This document shows, in pieces, positions 1 through 6,392 of a stretch of 37,877 nucleotides of DNA (positions are counted from its first letter, which is position 1; each line of letters opens with the position of its first letter). The notes beneath the pieces were generated by a model. It was not told the origin of the DNA. It did no database searches and was given only the letters and a program-made list of their open reading frames with translations. The position numbers were made by a program, and so were the translations under genes. Source of the DNA: a virus. The stretch spans positions 1 to 37,877 of IMG/VR virus record IMGVR_UViG_3300044712_000122; one strand, written 5' to 3'.

Positions 1-53
1 CATACCATTCAAGCACACGACGCAGCGATATAGATTTAAAGTTTGGTTTGAAA

Positions 54-551
54 ATGAATCTGATTACACTTATTTCTTCCTTATTTGGGAAACTACTAAC
101 CCGTGGCATGTTCCTAGACTTATTGAAGAAACGTATACACCGCCTGAGAGCCCTTGGACGCAAGATAAAAGCTGAAAGAAAACTCAAAAAGAGTGGGTAT
201 CGTAGTTGGTCACACTATAAACACAACCGTGATCCTGACGTTGAACGGTATGCTAACCACATAGATGACTTCTATAAGGGTTACCCATACATCTATGCTT
301 GCCCAAACCCAAATCATTATGCGTATCAACATATAGCCGATTATGGGCCCGGCGGGACCATATATGGGTTTAATGAGATAGAATTTTGGTGTCACGAAAA
401 GATAAGGTGGAACTTTCGATGTGATTTTCACAGAGTTTATGAGAACCAATGGGGAAAGATGGAGTTGAATGATATTGGAGGATATGATACAATATTCTTT
501 GCGTTTAAGCGTGAGCAAGATTTCACACACTTTTTACTCAGATGGGCTTAA
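54..551 (+). CDS. LRW-tail family protein with long N-terminal extension
   Basis: 165 aa, function unknown. The ATG at 54 is preferred over an upstream TTG at 48. The N-terminus (residues 1-14) is hydrophobic and could be a short amphipathic or membrane helix. A very basic stretch follows (about 20-50, rich in K/R), then an aromatic-rich middle (YGYPYIYA, HYAYQ). The last 14 residues are the signature of the array: acidic/basic turn (KREQD), aromatic, then FLLRWA-stop. It is the longest member of the family here. Its stop overlaps the next gene by 10 bases, and the next ATG lies inside the R-W codons (AGATGG). Bases 1-53 hold no gene I can call; a frame ending at 33 may be the tail of the previous gene. 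Confidence 0.7.
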   Translation: MNLITLISSLFGKLLTRGMFLDLLKKRIHRLRALGRKIKAERKLKKSGYRSWSHYKHNRDPDVERYANHIDDFYKGYPYIYACPNPNHYAYQHIADYGPGGTIYGFNEIEFWCHEKIRWNFRCDFHRVYENQWGKMELNDIGGYDTIFFAFKREQDFTHFLLRWA

Positions 552-784
552 AAAGAATATTTGTAAACTATCATAAACCACGTACTATGGAAGTGATAGC
601 TTGGTTTCATGATACTTTTGGAGACCCGGAAGAATGGGGAGGCGAAGTATTAGAGCCTGTCAAACTAAAGAAGGGTAAACACTGGGCTAACGGTAAACAT
701 AAATTACCGGGATTTACAAATTCTAGTCCATGTATTTGGTGTACAGAAAAAGCATATATGTTGTATATATTGAGGTGGTTATGA
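542..784 (+). CDS. LRW-tail family small protein
   Basis: 80 aa, function unknown. It shows the usual family layout: a helix with W and a following F-G (IAWFHDTFGDPEEWGG, about 15-30), a basic middle, and a C-terminal helix ending YMLYILRWL-stop. The ATG at 542 has no SD of its own and sits within the AGATGG codons of the preceding gene, so translation is probably coupled. Its own end (TTGAGGTGGTTATGA) supplies the SD and ATGA start of the next gene. An internal ATG at 587 is possible but would remove only the short N-terminal strand. Confidence 0.7.
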   Translation: MGLKRIFVNYHKPRTMEVIAWFHDTFGDPEEWGGEVLEPVKLKKGKHWANGKHKLPGFTNSSPCIWCTEKAYMLYILRWL

Positions 785-1038
785 AAGAGCAAGGCAGTTT
801 TTCTTACAAGACAACAAACTACTACGGTAGCCAGAAAAAGATTCATCTAGTATCCTGGAAAGGTAAGGGTGAGGTTGACGGTGATAAAATTCAGAAATGG
901 TGCATTGATAATTTCGGTAAACCCGGTTACCAAGAAGAACACGGTGAAGCACGTTGGCTAGATGACATTAAAGATGCAGGTGAAATTTATCTTTGCAAAG
1001 ACGAAGACCTGACCTTCTTTCTACTGAAATGGACATAA
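781..1038 (+). CDS. LRW-tail family small protein (LKW variant)
   Basis: 85 aa, function unknown. The start at 781 is set by the ATGA overlap with the preceding stop and the GAGGTGG SD five bases upstream; a longer reading from 730 would ignore that signal. The protein has the central family motif (KWCIDNFGKPGYQ, about 39-51), a GEARW strand, an acidic DDIKDAGEIYLCKDED segment and the end FFLLKWT-stop. The Lys in LKW is encoded AAA, which leaves AAATGG, and the next ATG lies inside it. This is a clean example of the two-helix, two-strand pattern shared across the array. Confidence 0.75.
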   Translation: MKEQGSFSYKTTNYYGSQKKIHLVSWKGKGEVDGDKIQKWCIDNFGKPGYQEEHGEARWLDDIKDAGEIYLCKDEDLTFFLLKWT

Positions 1039-1244
1039 GAGCGTTAGACTACCCTAATAGGGTATATCTAAAATGTAAGACTACTGACACCGACGATATA
1101 GATGGGTGGTGCACCGAACATTTCGGGGAACAAGGTATAAAATGGGATGCTTGGTTTGCTGATGATAGTCCCTGGAACTATGACCAAATCTACTCATTCA
1201 TCAATCACGAAGATGCTGTACTGTTTACACTAAGATGGGTATGA
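1029..1244 (+). CDS. LRW-tail family small protein
   Basis: 71 aa, function unknown. The ATG at 1029 overlaps the preceding gene by 10 bases (ATG within AAATGG); an upstream start at 993 in the same frame would overlap by 46 bases and lacks support. Motifs: DGWCTEHFGEQGIKWDAWF (about 20-38), then INHEDAVLFTLRWV-stop. The stop region (AGATGGGTATGAG) gives an ATGA overlap with the next gene. There is no strong SD, so the gene probably depends on coupling to its upstream neighbour. Confidence 0.7.
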   Translation: MDIRALDYPNRVYLKCKTTDTDDIDGWCTEHFGEQGIKWDAWFADDSPWNYDQIYSFINHEDAVLFTLRWV

Positions 1245-1474
1245 GAAGAATACACTTTGACGGCCTTACTTGGTATGATACCAAACCCGGATGGCATGAG
1301 ATTGAATTGAACCTAAACGGGCAACCAAAACGCTATCGTGAAATTATAGAATGGCTGTATAATACTATAGAACGTTGTGAAAGACATTGTAGATGGTTTG
1401 AAACAACAAACGGAATCAAAATCAAATTTAGATACGAACGGGATTATATTTTATGTCTCTTGCGCTGGGGATGA
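1241..1474 (+). CDS. LRW-tail family small protein, last before homing-endonuclease insertion
   Basis: 77 aa, function unknown. I use the ATGA start at 1241; an in-frame ATG at 1235 is the alternative. The helix motif is IEWLYNTIERCERHCRWF (about 36-53), followed by IKFRYERDYILCLLRWG-stop. It is the only family member not followed by another gene on the same strand, because a minus-strand GIY-YIG gene overlaps its 3' end (1451-1474). It is also the only one whose tail is encoded with CGC for Arg (TTGCGCTGG) and so lacks the SD. This fits the idea that the usual AGG codon is kept for the downstream start. Confidence 0.7.
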   Translation: MRRIHFDGLTWYDTKPGWHEIELNLNGQPKRYREIIEWLYNTIERCERHCRWFETTNGIKIKFRYERDYILCLLRWG

Positions 1475-2248
1475 AATCATCTTACAGTTATCGCCGTGGT
1501 ATCTAGTAAAATTACTTTTGCCCTGTCCAGCTTTACCGCAATGCGGACATGTCCATTTTTGTTGTGAATGATGGGTCCCTGCTTCTAGATGCTTTCTAGC
1601 AGATTCTCGTTGAATATGTCCTCCTAGAAAATGAAATGTCCCGTTTTCAACTCTCTTACGATTCAGTTCACCTCCTAGGAAATGATGGGTGCCATTTTCA
1701 ACTAGTTTTTTGGCACTTTCTTTCTGTTGTTTACCACCTAGTAAATGGTGAGTACCATCCTCAAGTCGTTTTCTATTACTTTCTTTTTGAATCTTTCCAC
1801 CTAGGAAATGGTGAGTGCCATCTTCAATTCGCTTCTTGGTAGTTGCCCTTGATATATCCCCTCCTAGGAAAGGATGAGTTCCATCTTCAACTCTTTTGTT
1901 ATTATTGGTTCTACTTACATCACCGCCTAAAAAAGGGTGAGTCCCGTCTTGAACTCTTTTGTTATTGATTGCTGTGGCTTCTTCACTTGACAACCCTATA
2001 CTTGACTTAGTAGAATTCATACACAACGGATCGTCATAGTGTAGGGAAATGTGGTATTCTTCAAGTTGACATAGTTCGGCGAAATCAGTTGCTTCTACGA
2101 TGATTTCTCTAGTCAATGTTGATTTGTCTTTGATTCCAGATACCCAATTACCGGATCCTATGTAGCCATCATTCAAGTTATCTGTGCTATGGCGACCGAT
2201 GTAATATCTGCCGTTTGTGTGAGTAGTTTTGTATACAAATAAATACAT
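1451..2248 (-). CDS. GIY-YIG homing endonuclease with seven GTH-F repeats and zinc-finger tail
   Basis: 265 aa. The N-terminus carries the GIY-YIG nuclease signature (FVYKTT then YYIGRH, residues 4-20) with a downstream Glu-rich region typical of the fold. The C-terminal half consists of about seven 20-residue repeats (KRVEDGTHPFLGG-type), which resemble NUMOD3-like DNA-contact modules. It ends in a C-P-H-C ... H-x4-C zinc-finger-like segment (CPHCGKAG ... RYHGDNC). The ATG at 2248 has an AAGGA SD 10 bases upstream; the frame stays open to a TTG at 2269, which I reject. A GATAAATA late motif lies on the same strand at 2345-2352. Known role of the class: cuts a specific DNA site to spread its own gene. 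Here it sits inside the small-gene array. Confidence 0.9.
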   Translation of the reverse strand: MYLFVYKTTHTNGRYYIGRHSTDNLNDGYIGSGNWVSGIKDKSTLTREIIVEATDFAELCQLEEYHISLHYDDPLCMNSTKSSIGLSSEEATAINNKRVQDGTHPFLGGDVSRTNNNKRVEDGTHPFLGGDISRATTKKRIEDGTHHFLGGKIQKESNRKRLEDGTHHLLGGKQQKESAKKLVENGTHHFLGGELNRKRVENGTFHFLGGHIQRESARKHLEAGTHHSQQKWTCPHCGKAGQGKSNFTRYHGDNCKMISSPAQET

Positions 2249-2277
2249 TTGCTGATAGTTCCTTTTCAACTGTTAGA

Positions 2278-2315
2278 GTCCTTGGGTATTTCCGGTACCG
2301 CGAAGGACATTTTTA
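2278..2315 (+). terminator. candidate rho-independent terminator
   Basis: GTCCTT (2278-2283) pairs with AAGGAC (2303-2308), with an inner GGTA/TACC stem, followed by ATTTTTATT. It would stop plus-strand transcripts of the first array block just before the promoter at 2316. The inner stem is bulged, so strength is uncertain. Confidence 0.45.
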
Positions 2316-2344
2316 TTGACACAAATTCTTTTTTGTGCTATACT
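2316..2344 (+). promoter_or_regulatory. sigma70 promoter for the second block of the small-gene array
   Basis: TTGACA (2316-2321), a 17-base spacer, then TATACT (2339-2344): one base short of consensus. Transcription would start near 2351, giving a leader of about 27 bases with a TTGAGGTAACCATG start region. The spacer holds an inverted repeat CACAAA (2320-2325)/TTTGTG (2332-2337), possibly an operator. Such host-type promoters normally drive early phage genes. Confidence 0.8.
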
Positions 2345-2352
2345 TATTTATC
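2345..2352 (-). promoter_or_regulatory. T4-type late promoter motif for the GIY-YIG gene
   Basis: Reads GATAAATA on the minus strand, about 96 bases upstream of the endonuclease ATG. It abuts the -10 element of the plus-strand sigma70 promoter, so the two divergent promoters overlap. The motif is short, so chance occurrence is possible. Confidence 0.45.
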
Positions 2353-2377
2353 ATATTCTCGCAACATTGAGGTAACC

Positions 2378-2551
2378 ATGAGTTATTCGTATACCACACC
2401 AGATGATGTTAAGCCTGAATTTGGCGCATGGAGTAATCGCAAAGAATGGTGCGAAAAAAATTGCAAAGGCAAATGGAGTTACCAACTAGAAGGTAAGTTT
2501 GTTTTCTATGATGAAAAAGATTATGTTTTATTTATGTTGAGGTGGTCATGA
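2378..2551 (+). CDS. LRW-tail family small protein, first gene after early promoter
   Basis: 57 aa, function unknown; one of the smallest members and close to the bare domain. Start at ATG 2378 behind TTGAGGTAACC, itself an SD like those at the junctions. Layout: REKEWCEKNCKGKW-like helix (residues about 22-34), EGKFVFYDEKD strand and turn, then YVLFMLRWS-stop. It ends TTGAGGTGGTCATGA, the commonest junction of the array. As the promoter-proximal gene of a polycistronic early transcript it should be well expressed. Confidence 0.75.
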   Translation: MSYSYTTPDDVKPEFGAWSNRKEWCEKNCKGKWSYQLEGKFVFYDEKDYVLFMLRWS

Positions 2552-2823
2552 ACTTTGGAATATGTGATAGTTATATCAAGCGTGTTAATATGGACATGGA
2601 CAGTGGAGCACACATTGTAAGTCATTGGACTCAAGTCAAAGTTACTAGAGCAATGGCAGAACAGATGGTGCCAGAAGTAACTAATTACAAACCAGCCCGG
2701 GGATATCCTCGTGTCAGAAATTGGATTGACAACAACATTCAAGGTCGCTGGGCAAGTCATATTCACTTGTTTTATTTTGAAGATCCTAAAGACGCGGCAT
2801 ATTTTTTGTTGAGGTGGGCATGA
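2548..2823 (+). CDS. LRW-tail family small protein
   Basis: 91 aa, function unknown. The ATGA overlap sets the start at 2548; a GTG six bases upstream is inside the SD. The N-terminal half contains a helix around MAEQMVPEVT. The family motif follows (VRNWIDNNIQGRWASH, about 52-67), then LFYFEDPKDAAYFLLRWA-stop. The end TTGAGGTGGGCATGA provides the SD and start for the next gene. Confidence 0.75.
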   Translation: MNFGICDSYIKRVNMDMDSGAHIVSHWTQVKVTRAMAEQMVPEVTNYKPARGYPRVRNWIDNNIQGRWASHIHLFYFEDPKDAAYFLLRWA

Positions 2824-3038
2824 TTAAAAAACAATATAATTACGGAAATGAATACGGTGACGGTGTGAATTCTCAGTATTTCCGAAATTTTTTAGATACC
2901 CTAGACGGTGAACGTAGTATATGGGATATCCTTTCGGAATACGGTGCCCAAAAAGCAAAATGTAAAAAGAAATGGTGTTATAATGTAAAATGGAATGATA
3001 AACATTTATACACACTGTTTGTTTTAAGGTATTCATAA
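2820..3038 (+). CDS. LRY-tail small protein, paralogue of the gene at 4387
   Basis: 72 aa, function unknown. It is alignable along its whole length with the 73-aa protein at 4387: both start MI(K/R)(K/R)QYN, have a central YF.NFLD segment and W..L.EY, a Lys-rich KGK/KCKKK run, NVKW.D..LYT, and end F-VLRYS. These two form a subfamily in which W is replaced by Y. The end TTAAGGTATTCATAATG still gives an AAGG SD and a one-base stop/start overlap. Confidence 0.7.
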   Translation: MIKKQYNYGNEYGDGVNSQYFRNFLDTLDGERSIWDILSEYGAQKAKCKKKWCYNVKWNDKHLYTLFVLRYS

Positions 3039-3391
3039 TGAGAGCAAGTATTTGGTATCGTACAGAATTACAACAACCTCCTAAGTCAGGTTATTATCTG
3101 AGTTATCGTGGCTGGGGTATTGCTGGCAAGGCTGATGACGATAGTGATTGGGGATATGTTTACTATGATAAGAAAATAAATTCGTGGCGCGACTATCAAT
3201 CTGCTAGCAGTAGCTATGCTATCGTTTACTACTGGACTGATGCTACACCCGATGACTGGACAGAGCAAGACCCGCCTAGTGTTCAACTACGCAAACTAAA
3301 AGAAGAACACAATGTAGCACTAGACGATGCTTGGAAGAAAGTACAGGAAGCAATCGACCAGTACAACATGATTAAAGAGTTGGTGAGATGA
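3038..3391 (+). CDS. hypothetical protein, W/Y-rich, no LRW tail
   Basis: 117 aa. The N-terminal 75 residues are rich in W, Y, G and D (KSGYYLSYRGWGIAGKADDD), ending in a YYWTDATPDDW..QDPP segment. This recalls the W-x-P-L-P-x-P-P closing motif of short phage proteins such as DUF551, but the match is by eye and weak. The C-terminal 40 residues are a charged helix. It starts at the TAATG overlap with the preceding gene and ends ATGA into the next, so it is a full member of the operon although it lacks the family tail. Confidence 0.6.
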   Translation: MRASIWYRTELQQPPKSGYYLSYRGWGIAGKADDDSDWGYVYYDKKINSWRDYQSASSSYAIVYYWTDATPDDWTEQDPPSVQLRKLKEEHNVALDDAWKKVQEAIDQYNMIKELVR

Positions 3392-3795
3392 CATACCAGT
3401 TACACGACTATCAACAAAAACTATTTCAACAGTTGAGTAGAGGATTTCGTGCAGGTGAAATGATGATTATCTCATCCGGTAGGCAAACTGGTAAGAGTTA
3501 TTACCAGAAACAAATTTTAAATGCCATGTACAATGGACATAATGTTACATTGGGCGCAGAGCCTATGAAAGAACAAAAGTACAAATTCAGTCGTGCTAAA
3601 TGGTATGAAGTTCAACTGCCTTCCCCGTTCACCAATAATGACAAGACAAATGAAATGATTGAGTGGGCGAAAAGTCAGTTTGGTAATCCTGATAGTAAAG
3701 TAGATCCATGGTCTACTCGCTGGCATATTACTTGGGATACTATCAAGTTCCGTGACAGCAAAGACTATGAGTGGTTTATGTTGAGGTGGTCATGA
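3388..3795 (+). CDS. chimeric small protein: Walker A peptide plus LRW-tail domain
   Basis: 135 aa. The N-terminal half (1-50) reads like the opening of a P-loop ATPase: LHDYQQKLFQQL, a hydrophobic strand MMIIS, then the Walker A motif SGRQTGKS (about 30-37) and a helix. No Walker B or later ATPase motif follows. Instead the C-terminal half is a standard family domain (IEWAKSQFGNP, TRWHITW, IKFRDSKDYEWFMLRWS-stop). The opening resembles the N-terminal ATPase start of terminase-type proteins (YQ...SRQxGKT), which is an inference. Such a fragment might bind nucleotide or mimic a partner, but activity cannot be told from sequence. ATGA overlap on both sides. Confidence 0.7.
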   Translation: MTYQLHDYQQKLFQQLSRGFRAGEMMIISSGRQTGKSYYQKQILNAMYNGHNVTLGAEPMKEQKYKFSRAKWYEVQLPSPFTNNDKTNEMIEWAKSQFGNPDSKVDPWSTRWHITWDTIKFRDSKDYEWFMLRWS

Positions 3796-4124
3796 GTGAT
3801 ACTCTAAAAAACATGAAGATATTACTTCCTATGATTAGGAATCTAATGCCTAAGGTAATAGCACAAGAGATTGTGGGTGTGCAACCTATGGATTTCCCCA
3901 AAGATCCAAAATGGAAAGTTGTCACTGAATATGTTGAAACCGTGCCTGATGGCTATGTAGTTGTAGATGCTAATAAAGAAATCAGTGTATGGATAGAAGA
4001 ACAAGCATTACATATGTGGAAGCACGGGGAACTATCCAAACTGGATATATTGCGTCCAGGATTCTATGATCGCTATATCATTAGTGAAGAATTGTTGTCT
4101 TGGCTAACATTGAGGTGGTCATGA
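3792..4124 (+). CDS. chimeric small protein: capsid-like N-terminal segment plus LRW tail
   Basis: 110 aa. Residues about 8-33 read LLPMIRNLMPKVIAQEIVGV then QPM. This matches the pattern R..P..IA.DI.GVQPM found in the N-terminal region of T4-family major capsid proteins (gp23), where it is followed by TGPTG; here the following residues differ (DFPKDPKW). The rest contains VWIEEQALHMWKHGE and ends ISEELLSWLTLRWS-stop. It is far too short to be a capsid protein and sits among early-type genes. The start at 3792 is fixed by the GAGGTGGTC SD and ATGA overlap. Confidence 0.65.
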   Translation: MSDTLKNMKILLPMIRNLMPKVIAQEIVGVQPMDFPKDPKWKVVTEYVETVPDGYVVVDANKEISVWIEEQALHMWKHGELSKLDILRPGFYDRYIISEELLSWLTLRWS

Positions 4125-4390
4125 GACCAGAATACAAAGTAGACCTGCTACACGGTTACGATGACAATACAATAGATATTATGTCTGAATGGCTAATGTC
4201 TAATGTTGGTAAGCCTTACCCCTTTGATGAAGAAGCAACATATAAAAGATTTGACTGGGAGCAAGATGGTAAGTGGGCTTGTGTTATGGGTTCAAACAAG
4301 TACAATAGACAAGTAGGTGATGCACTTATGGATACATGGTGGTTTGCCAATGAAAAAGATGCTATGTTGTTTAGTTTGAGGTGGCTATGA
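4121..4390 (+). CDS. LRW-tail family small protein
   Basis: 89 aa, function unknown. Family features: MSEWLMSNVGKPYPFDEE (about 21-38), several tryptophans (FDWEQDGKWACVMG), and a final WWFANEKDAMLFSLRWL-stop. Start at the ATGA overlap (4121) behind TTGAGGTGGTC. Its own end TTGAGGTGGCTATGA starts the next gene. Confidence 0.75.
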   Translation: MRPEYKVDLLHGYDDNTIDIMSEWLMSNVGKPYPFDEEATYKRFDWEQDGKWACVMGSNKYNRQVGDALMDTWWFANEKDAMLFSLRWL

Positions 4391-4608
4391 TTAGACGGCA
4401 ATACAATCACAATAAATGGCATGGTGAAAATCCTAGTCAGCGATACTTTCTTAACTTTCTTGATAGTTGTCAGGCCAACGGCGAAGATGTATGGAAAGCA
4501 TTAACTGAATACAAAGCAACCAAAGGCAAGGGAAAGAAACATTACTCTCACAATGTAAAGTGGCACGATCACGAACTATACACCATTTTTGTATTGAGAT
4601 ATTCATGA
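4387..4608 (+). CDS. LRY-tail small protein, paralogue of the gene at 2820
   Basis: 73 aa, function unknown. It shares start (MIRRQYNHN), middle (RYFLNFLDS, KGKGKKHY) and end (VKWHDHELYTIFVLRYS) with the 2820 protein, so the array has grown at least partly by gene duplication. The two copies are separated by five other genes, so later shuffling or insertion is also implied. End TTGAGATATTCATGA: weaker SD (GAGA) but the same ATGA overlap. Confidence 0.7.
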   Translation: MIRRQYNHNKWHGENPSQRYFLNFLDSCQANGEDVWKALTEYKATKGKGKKHYSHNVKWHDHELYTIFVLRYS

Positions 4609-4808
4609 TATTGGATTTAGATCCTCTGCCGTATAGAGTAGCGATTGACATTATCAAGTGGTGCTATGATAATGACATAGATCGTAAGAAGTCGCGTGAA
4701 CTAATTGAAATGATGAATCTAAAGCCACATGATTGGCCAGAACACGTTGATTGGACATTGGATGTACCGGATACTTACGCAAGTTGGTTAGTGTTGAGGT
4801 ATGCATGA
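4605..4808 (+). CDS. LRY-tail family small protein
   Basis: 67 aa, function unknown. The start at 4605 follows from the ATGA overlap. The first 40 residues are mostly helical (VAIDIIKWCYDNDIDRKK, RELIEMMNL). The end VPDTYASWLVLRYA-stop is a divergent form of the family tail without the preceding charged strand. TTGAGGTATGCATGA gives SD and start for the next gene. Confidence 0.65.
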   Translation: MILDLDPLPYRVAIDIIKWCYDNDIDRKKSRELIEMMNLKPHDWPEHVDWTLDVPDTYASWLVLRYA

Positions 4809-5080
4809 GATTTGAATGTAATCAAGGTGTACCTAAAGGTTGTATAGAATGGTTGTGCGAAAATGTAGGAAATGGTAATGTAACCATTGACGGATTTAGA
4901 AAAACTAAGGACGGAGAACGATGGAACATAGACAAACCTGAATACGATTGGTTCTTTGAGCGTATAGAAGTTCCAATCCCAAGTACCGATCCTTCTAGGG
5001 ATTCTAATGCTAGATATGTCCCTACGATTACTGTTAAAGATGAAAAGAAAGCAATACTATTTGCATTGAGGTGGTTATGA
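4805..5080 (+). CDS. LRW-tail family small protein with insert
   Basis: 91 aa, function unknown. The N-terminal helix motif CIEWLCENVGNGNVTIDGF (about 14-32) is followed by a longer loop than usual (RIEVPIPSTDPSRDSNARYV) before the closing strand and TVKDEKKAILFALRWL-stop. Start at 4805 by ATGA overlap. End TTGAGGTGGTTATGA. Confidence 0.7.
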   Translation: MRFECNQGVPKGCIEWLCENVGNGNVTIDGFRKTKDGERWNIDKPEYDWFFERIEVPIPSTDPSRDSNARYVPTITVKDEKKAILFALRWL

Positions 5081-5499
5081 CTGACAATGAATTGATTGAT
5101 TACACCATCAAGTTTGACACTGATCCTGTTCGTGTCAGGCTTGCTACATATATGGATCGGCATCCTGGTGCTATCCTAGATGACCTTGAACGAGCAGGTA
5201 TGGACCCGGAGTTTTGTACCTTTAGGGATAAAGACACTTGTAATGATTATCTTCCTGGTCAGTATATTACTCACCTTGAAGAAGAAGTTCGTTACCTAAA
5301 AGAACAACTACATGAAGCATTGGATGAAATTGAAGAAATGAAACCAATGTCAGTGACTGAATTGATTGCTACCTTACGACAAGAGATCCTCGCAGAAAAA
5401 TATCGCAAGGAACACGCAGAACACAAGCGGTGGCAAGCAGAAAAAGAGCGTGAAGAAATGAAGGAAAAACTTGACATGTGGGCGATCTTGAACCGATGA
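5077..5499 (+). CDS. hypothetical coiled-coil protein within the array
   Basis: 140 aa, function unknown, no LRW tail. The N-terminal 70 residues are globular (VRVRLATYMDRHPGAILDDL, PGQYITHLEEEV). From about residue 68 to the end it is a long charged helix with heptad-like spacing (EEEVRYLKEQLHEALDEIEE, then KYRKEHAEHKRWQAEKEREE), so a dimeric coiled coil is likely. It uses the SD supplied by the preceding LRW gene and passes translation to the next by an ATGA overlap (CCGATGACA). Confidence 0.65.
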   Translation: MTDNELIDYTIKFDTDPVRVRLATYMDRHPGAILDDLERAGMDPEFCTFRDKDTCNDYLPGQYITHLEEEVRYLKEQLHEALDEIEEMKPMSVTELIATLRQEILAEKYRKEHAEHKRWQAEKEREEMKEKLDMWAILNR

Positions 5500-5750
5500 C
5501 AGCTAAACTTACATTAGAGGAAAAAACATGGCACGGATGTAAGTACTACACCGTACAGCCATTTCTAACCTCATGGAGTTTGTCAGAGAATAACGATACA
5601 TGGAACAAGATATCACAGTGGTGTTATGACACATATGGACAACCCGCAGATCCTTGGGATCAAAAGCCTGGTAGATGGTATCTTAACAATAGTCAATATT
5701 GGTTTCGTGAAGAATCTGATAGAACGATGTTCATATTGAGGTGGAGTTGA
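5496..5750 (+). CDS. LRW-tail family small protein
   Basis: 84 aa, function unknown. The ATGA overlap at 5496 is preferred to a GTG at 5478. Good example of the domain: ISQWCYDTYGQPADPWDQKP (about 41-60), GRWYLNN strand, YWFREESDRTMFILRWS-stop. The junction TTGAGGTGGAGTTGATG keeps the SD and uses a one-base TGATG overlap. Confidence 0.75.
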   Translation: MTAKLTLEEKTWHGCKYYTVQPFLTSWSLSENNDTWNKISQWCYDTYGQPADPWDQKPGRWYLNNSQYWFREESDRTMFILRWS

Positions 5751-5992
5751 TGAATAACATTTCTGTTCATAATCTTATCGATAGTCGCATTCTAACCCAG
5801 CTGAGGGAGATTAATAAGCCCAGTAAAACTTATTGGCCCTATCAGATTATCCTGACTTCTTGGCGTGATGTACTTCCTGCTGAACGATTCTGCTATGATA
5901 ATTTCAAAAGCAGAAACTGGAGGAACATCGGAGGCGACTTTTATTTTAAGCGCAAAGAAGATTACGAGTGGTTTGTATTGAGGTGGTCATAA
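5750..5992 (+). CDS. LRW-tail family small protein
   Basis: 80 aa, function unknown. Start ATG 5750 overlaps the stop by one base; the SD is the GAGGTGG in the previous LRW codons. Family domain: ERFCYDNFKSRNWRNIGG (about 46-63), then DFYFKRKEDYEWFVLRWS-stop, close to the tail of the 3388 protein. Junction TTGAGGTGGTCATAATG. Confidence 0.75.
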   Translation: MNNISVHNLIDSRILTQLREINKPSKTYWPYQIILTSWRDVLPAERFCYDNFKSRNWRNIGGDFYFKRKEDYEWFVLRWS

Positions 5993-6240
5993 TGTTCATT
6001 CATACGTACACACAAAAGAACTATGACGCACGAGAGCCAGAAATAGAAAAATGGCACGTTGCGGCATTTACTCTTCCAAAAAATCATTATGAGATTTATG
6101 ATTGGTGCTACCACACATTCGGACCATCAGGCTTCAATCACGATACACGACAAACTAGATGGGGTGATGAAATTCGTGACGGTGAGGTTTACTTTAGGGA
6201 TGAAAAAGACCTTGAGTGGTTTGTGTTGAGGTGGGAATGA
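5992..6240 (+). CDS. LRW-tail family small protein
   Basis: 82 aa, function unknown. Start at the TAATG overlap. Domain: IYDWCYHTFGPSGFNHDTR (about 35-53), TRWGDEI strand, EVYFRDEKDLEWFVLRWE-stop. The W-C-x3-F-G motif here is closest to those at 781 and 5496. The final residue is Glu rather than S/A/L, giving GGGAATGA at the junction with the SD kept. Confidence 0.75.
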   Translation: MFIHTYTQKNYDAREPEIEKWHVAAFTLPKNHYEIYDWCYHTFGPSGFNHDTRQTRWGDEIRDGEVYFRDEKDLEWFVLRWE

Positions 6241-6392
6241 GATACAAAGAAAGTCGTTGGGAAATCAAAAATATAGAAGGCAATTGGCGTGCTACTCATT
6301 TCTTTGTAAGCACTTATGGCACTGTTGGATACACTTATGATGAATTTGACACAGAAGCCGAAGCCTTGATGTATGTGTTGAGATGGTCGTGA
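6237..6392 (+). CDS. LRW-tail family mini-protein
   Basis: 51 aa, function unknown; the smallest member, essentially one domain. ATG 6237 overlaps the preceding stop (ATGA) behind TTGAGGTGGGA. It has W-R-A-T-H-F-F-V-S-T-Y-G in place of the usual W-C-x3-F-G helix, and ends EAEALMYVLRWS-stop. The frame is open with the right overlap on both sides, so it is a real gene despite its size. Its end (TTGAGATGGTCGTGA) starts the next gene with GTG. Confidence 0.7.
   Translation: MRYKESRWEIKNIEGNWRATHFFVSTYGTVGYTYDEFDTEAEALMYVLRWS

Noticed and set aside
1636-1842. plus-strand open frame inside the GIY-YIG gene
   Set aside because: It is the shadow of the repeated coding sequence on the minus strand, with low-complexity F/L/H content and no start signal.
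1565-1970. CRISPR array from regular 60-bp repeats
   Set aside because: The repeats are coding, degenerate and translate to the 20-residue modules of the GIY-YIG protein.
2236-2245. plus-strand late motif AATAAATAC
   Set aside because: It falls inside the N-terminal coding region of the endonuclease, with no plus-strand late gene after it; likely chance in A+T-rich DNA.
3388-3795. functional terminase or helicase
   Set aside because: Only a Walker A motif is present; no Walker B or coupling motif, and half the protein is the LRW domain.
3792-4124. major capsid protein gene
   Set aside because: Only about 26 residues resemble gp23; the rest is unrelated and the protein is 110 aa.
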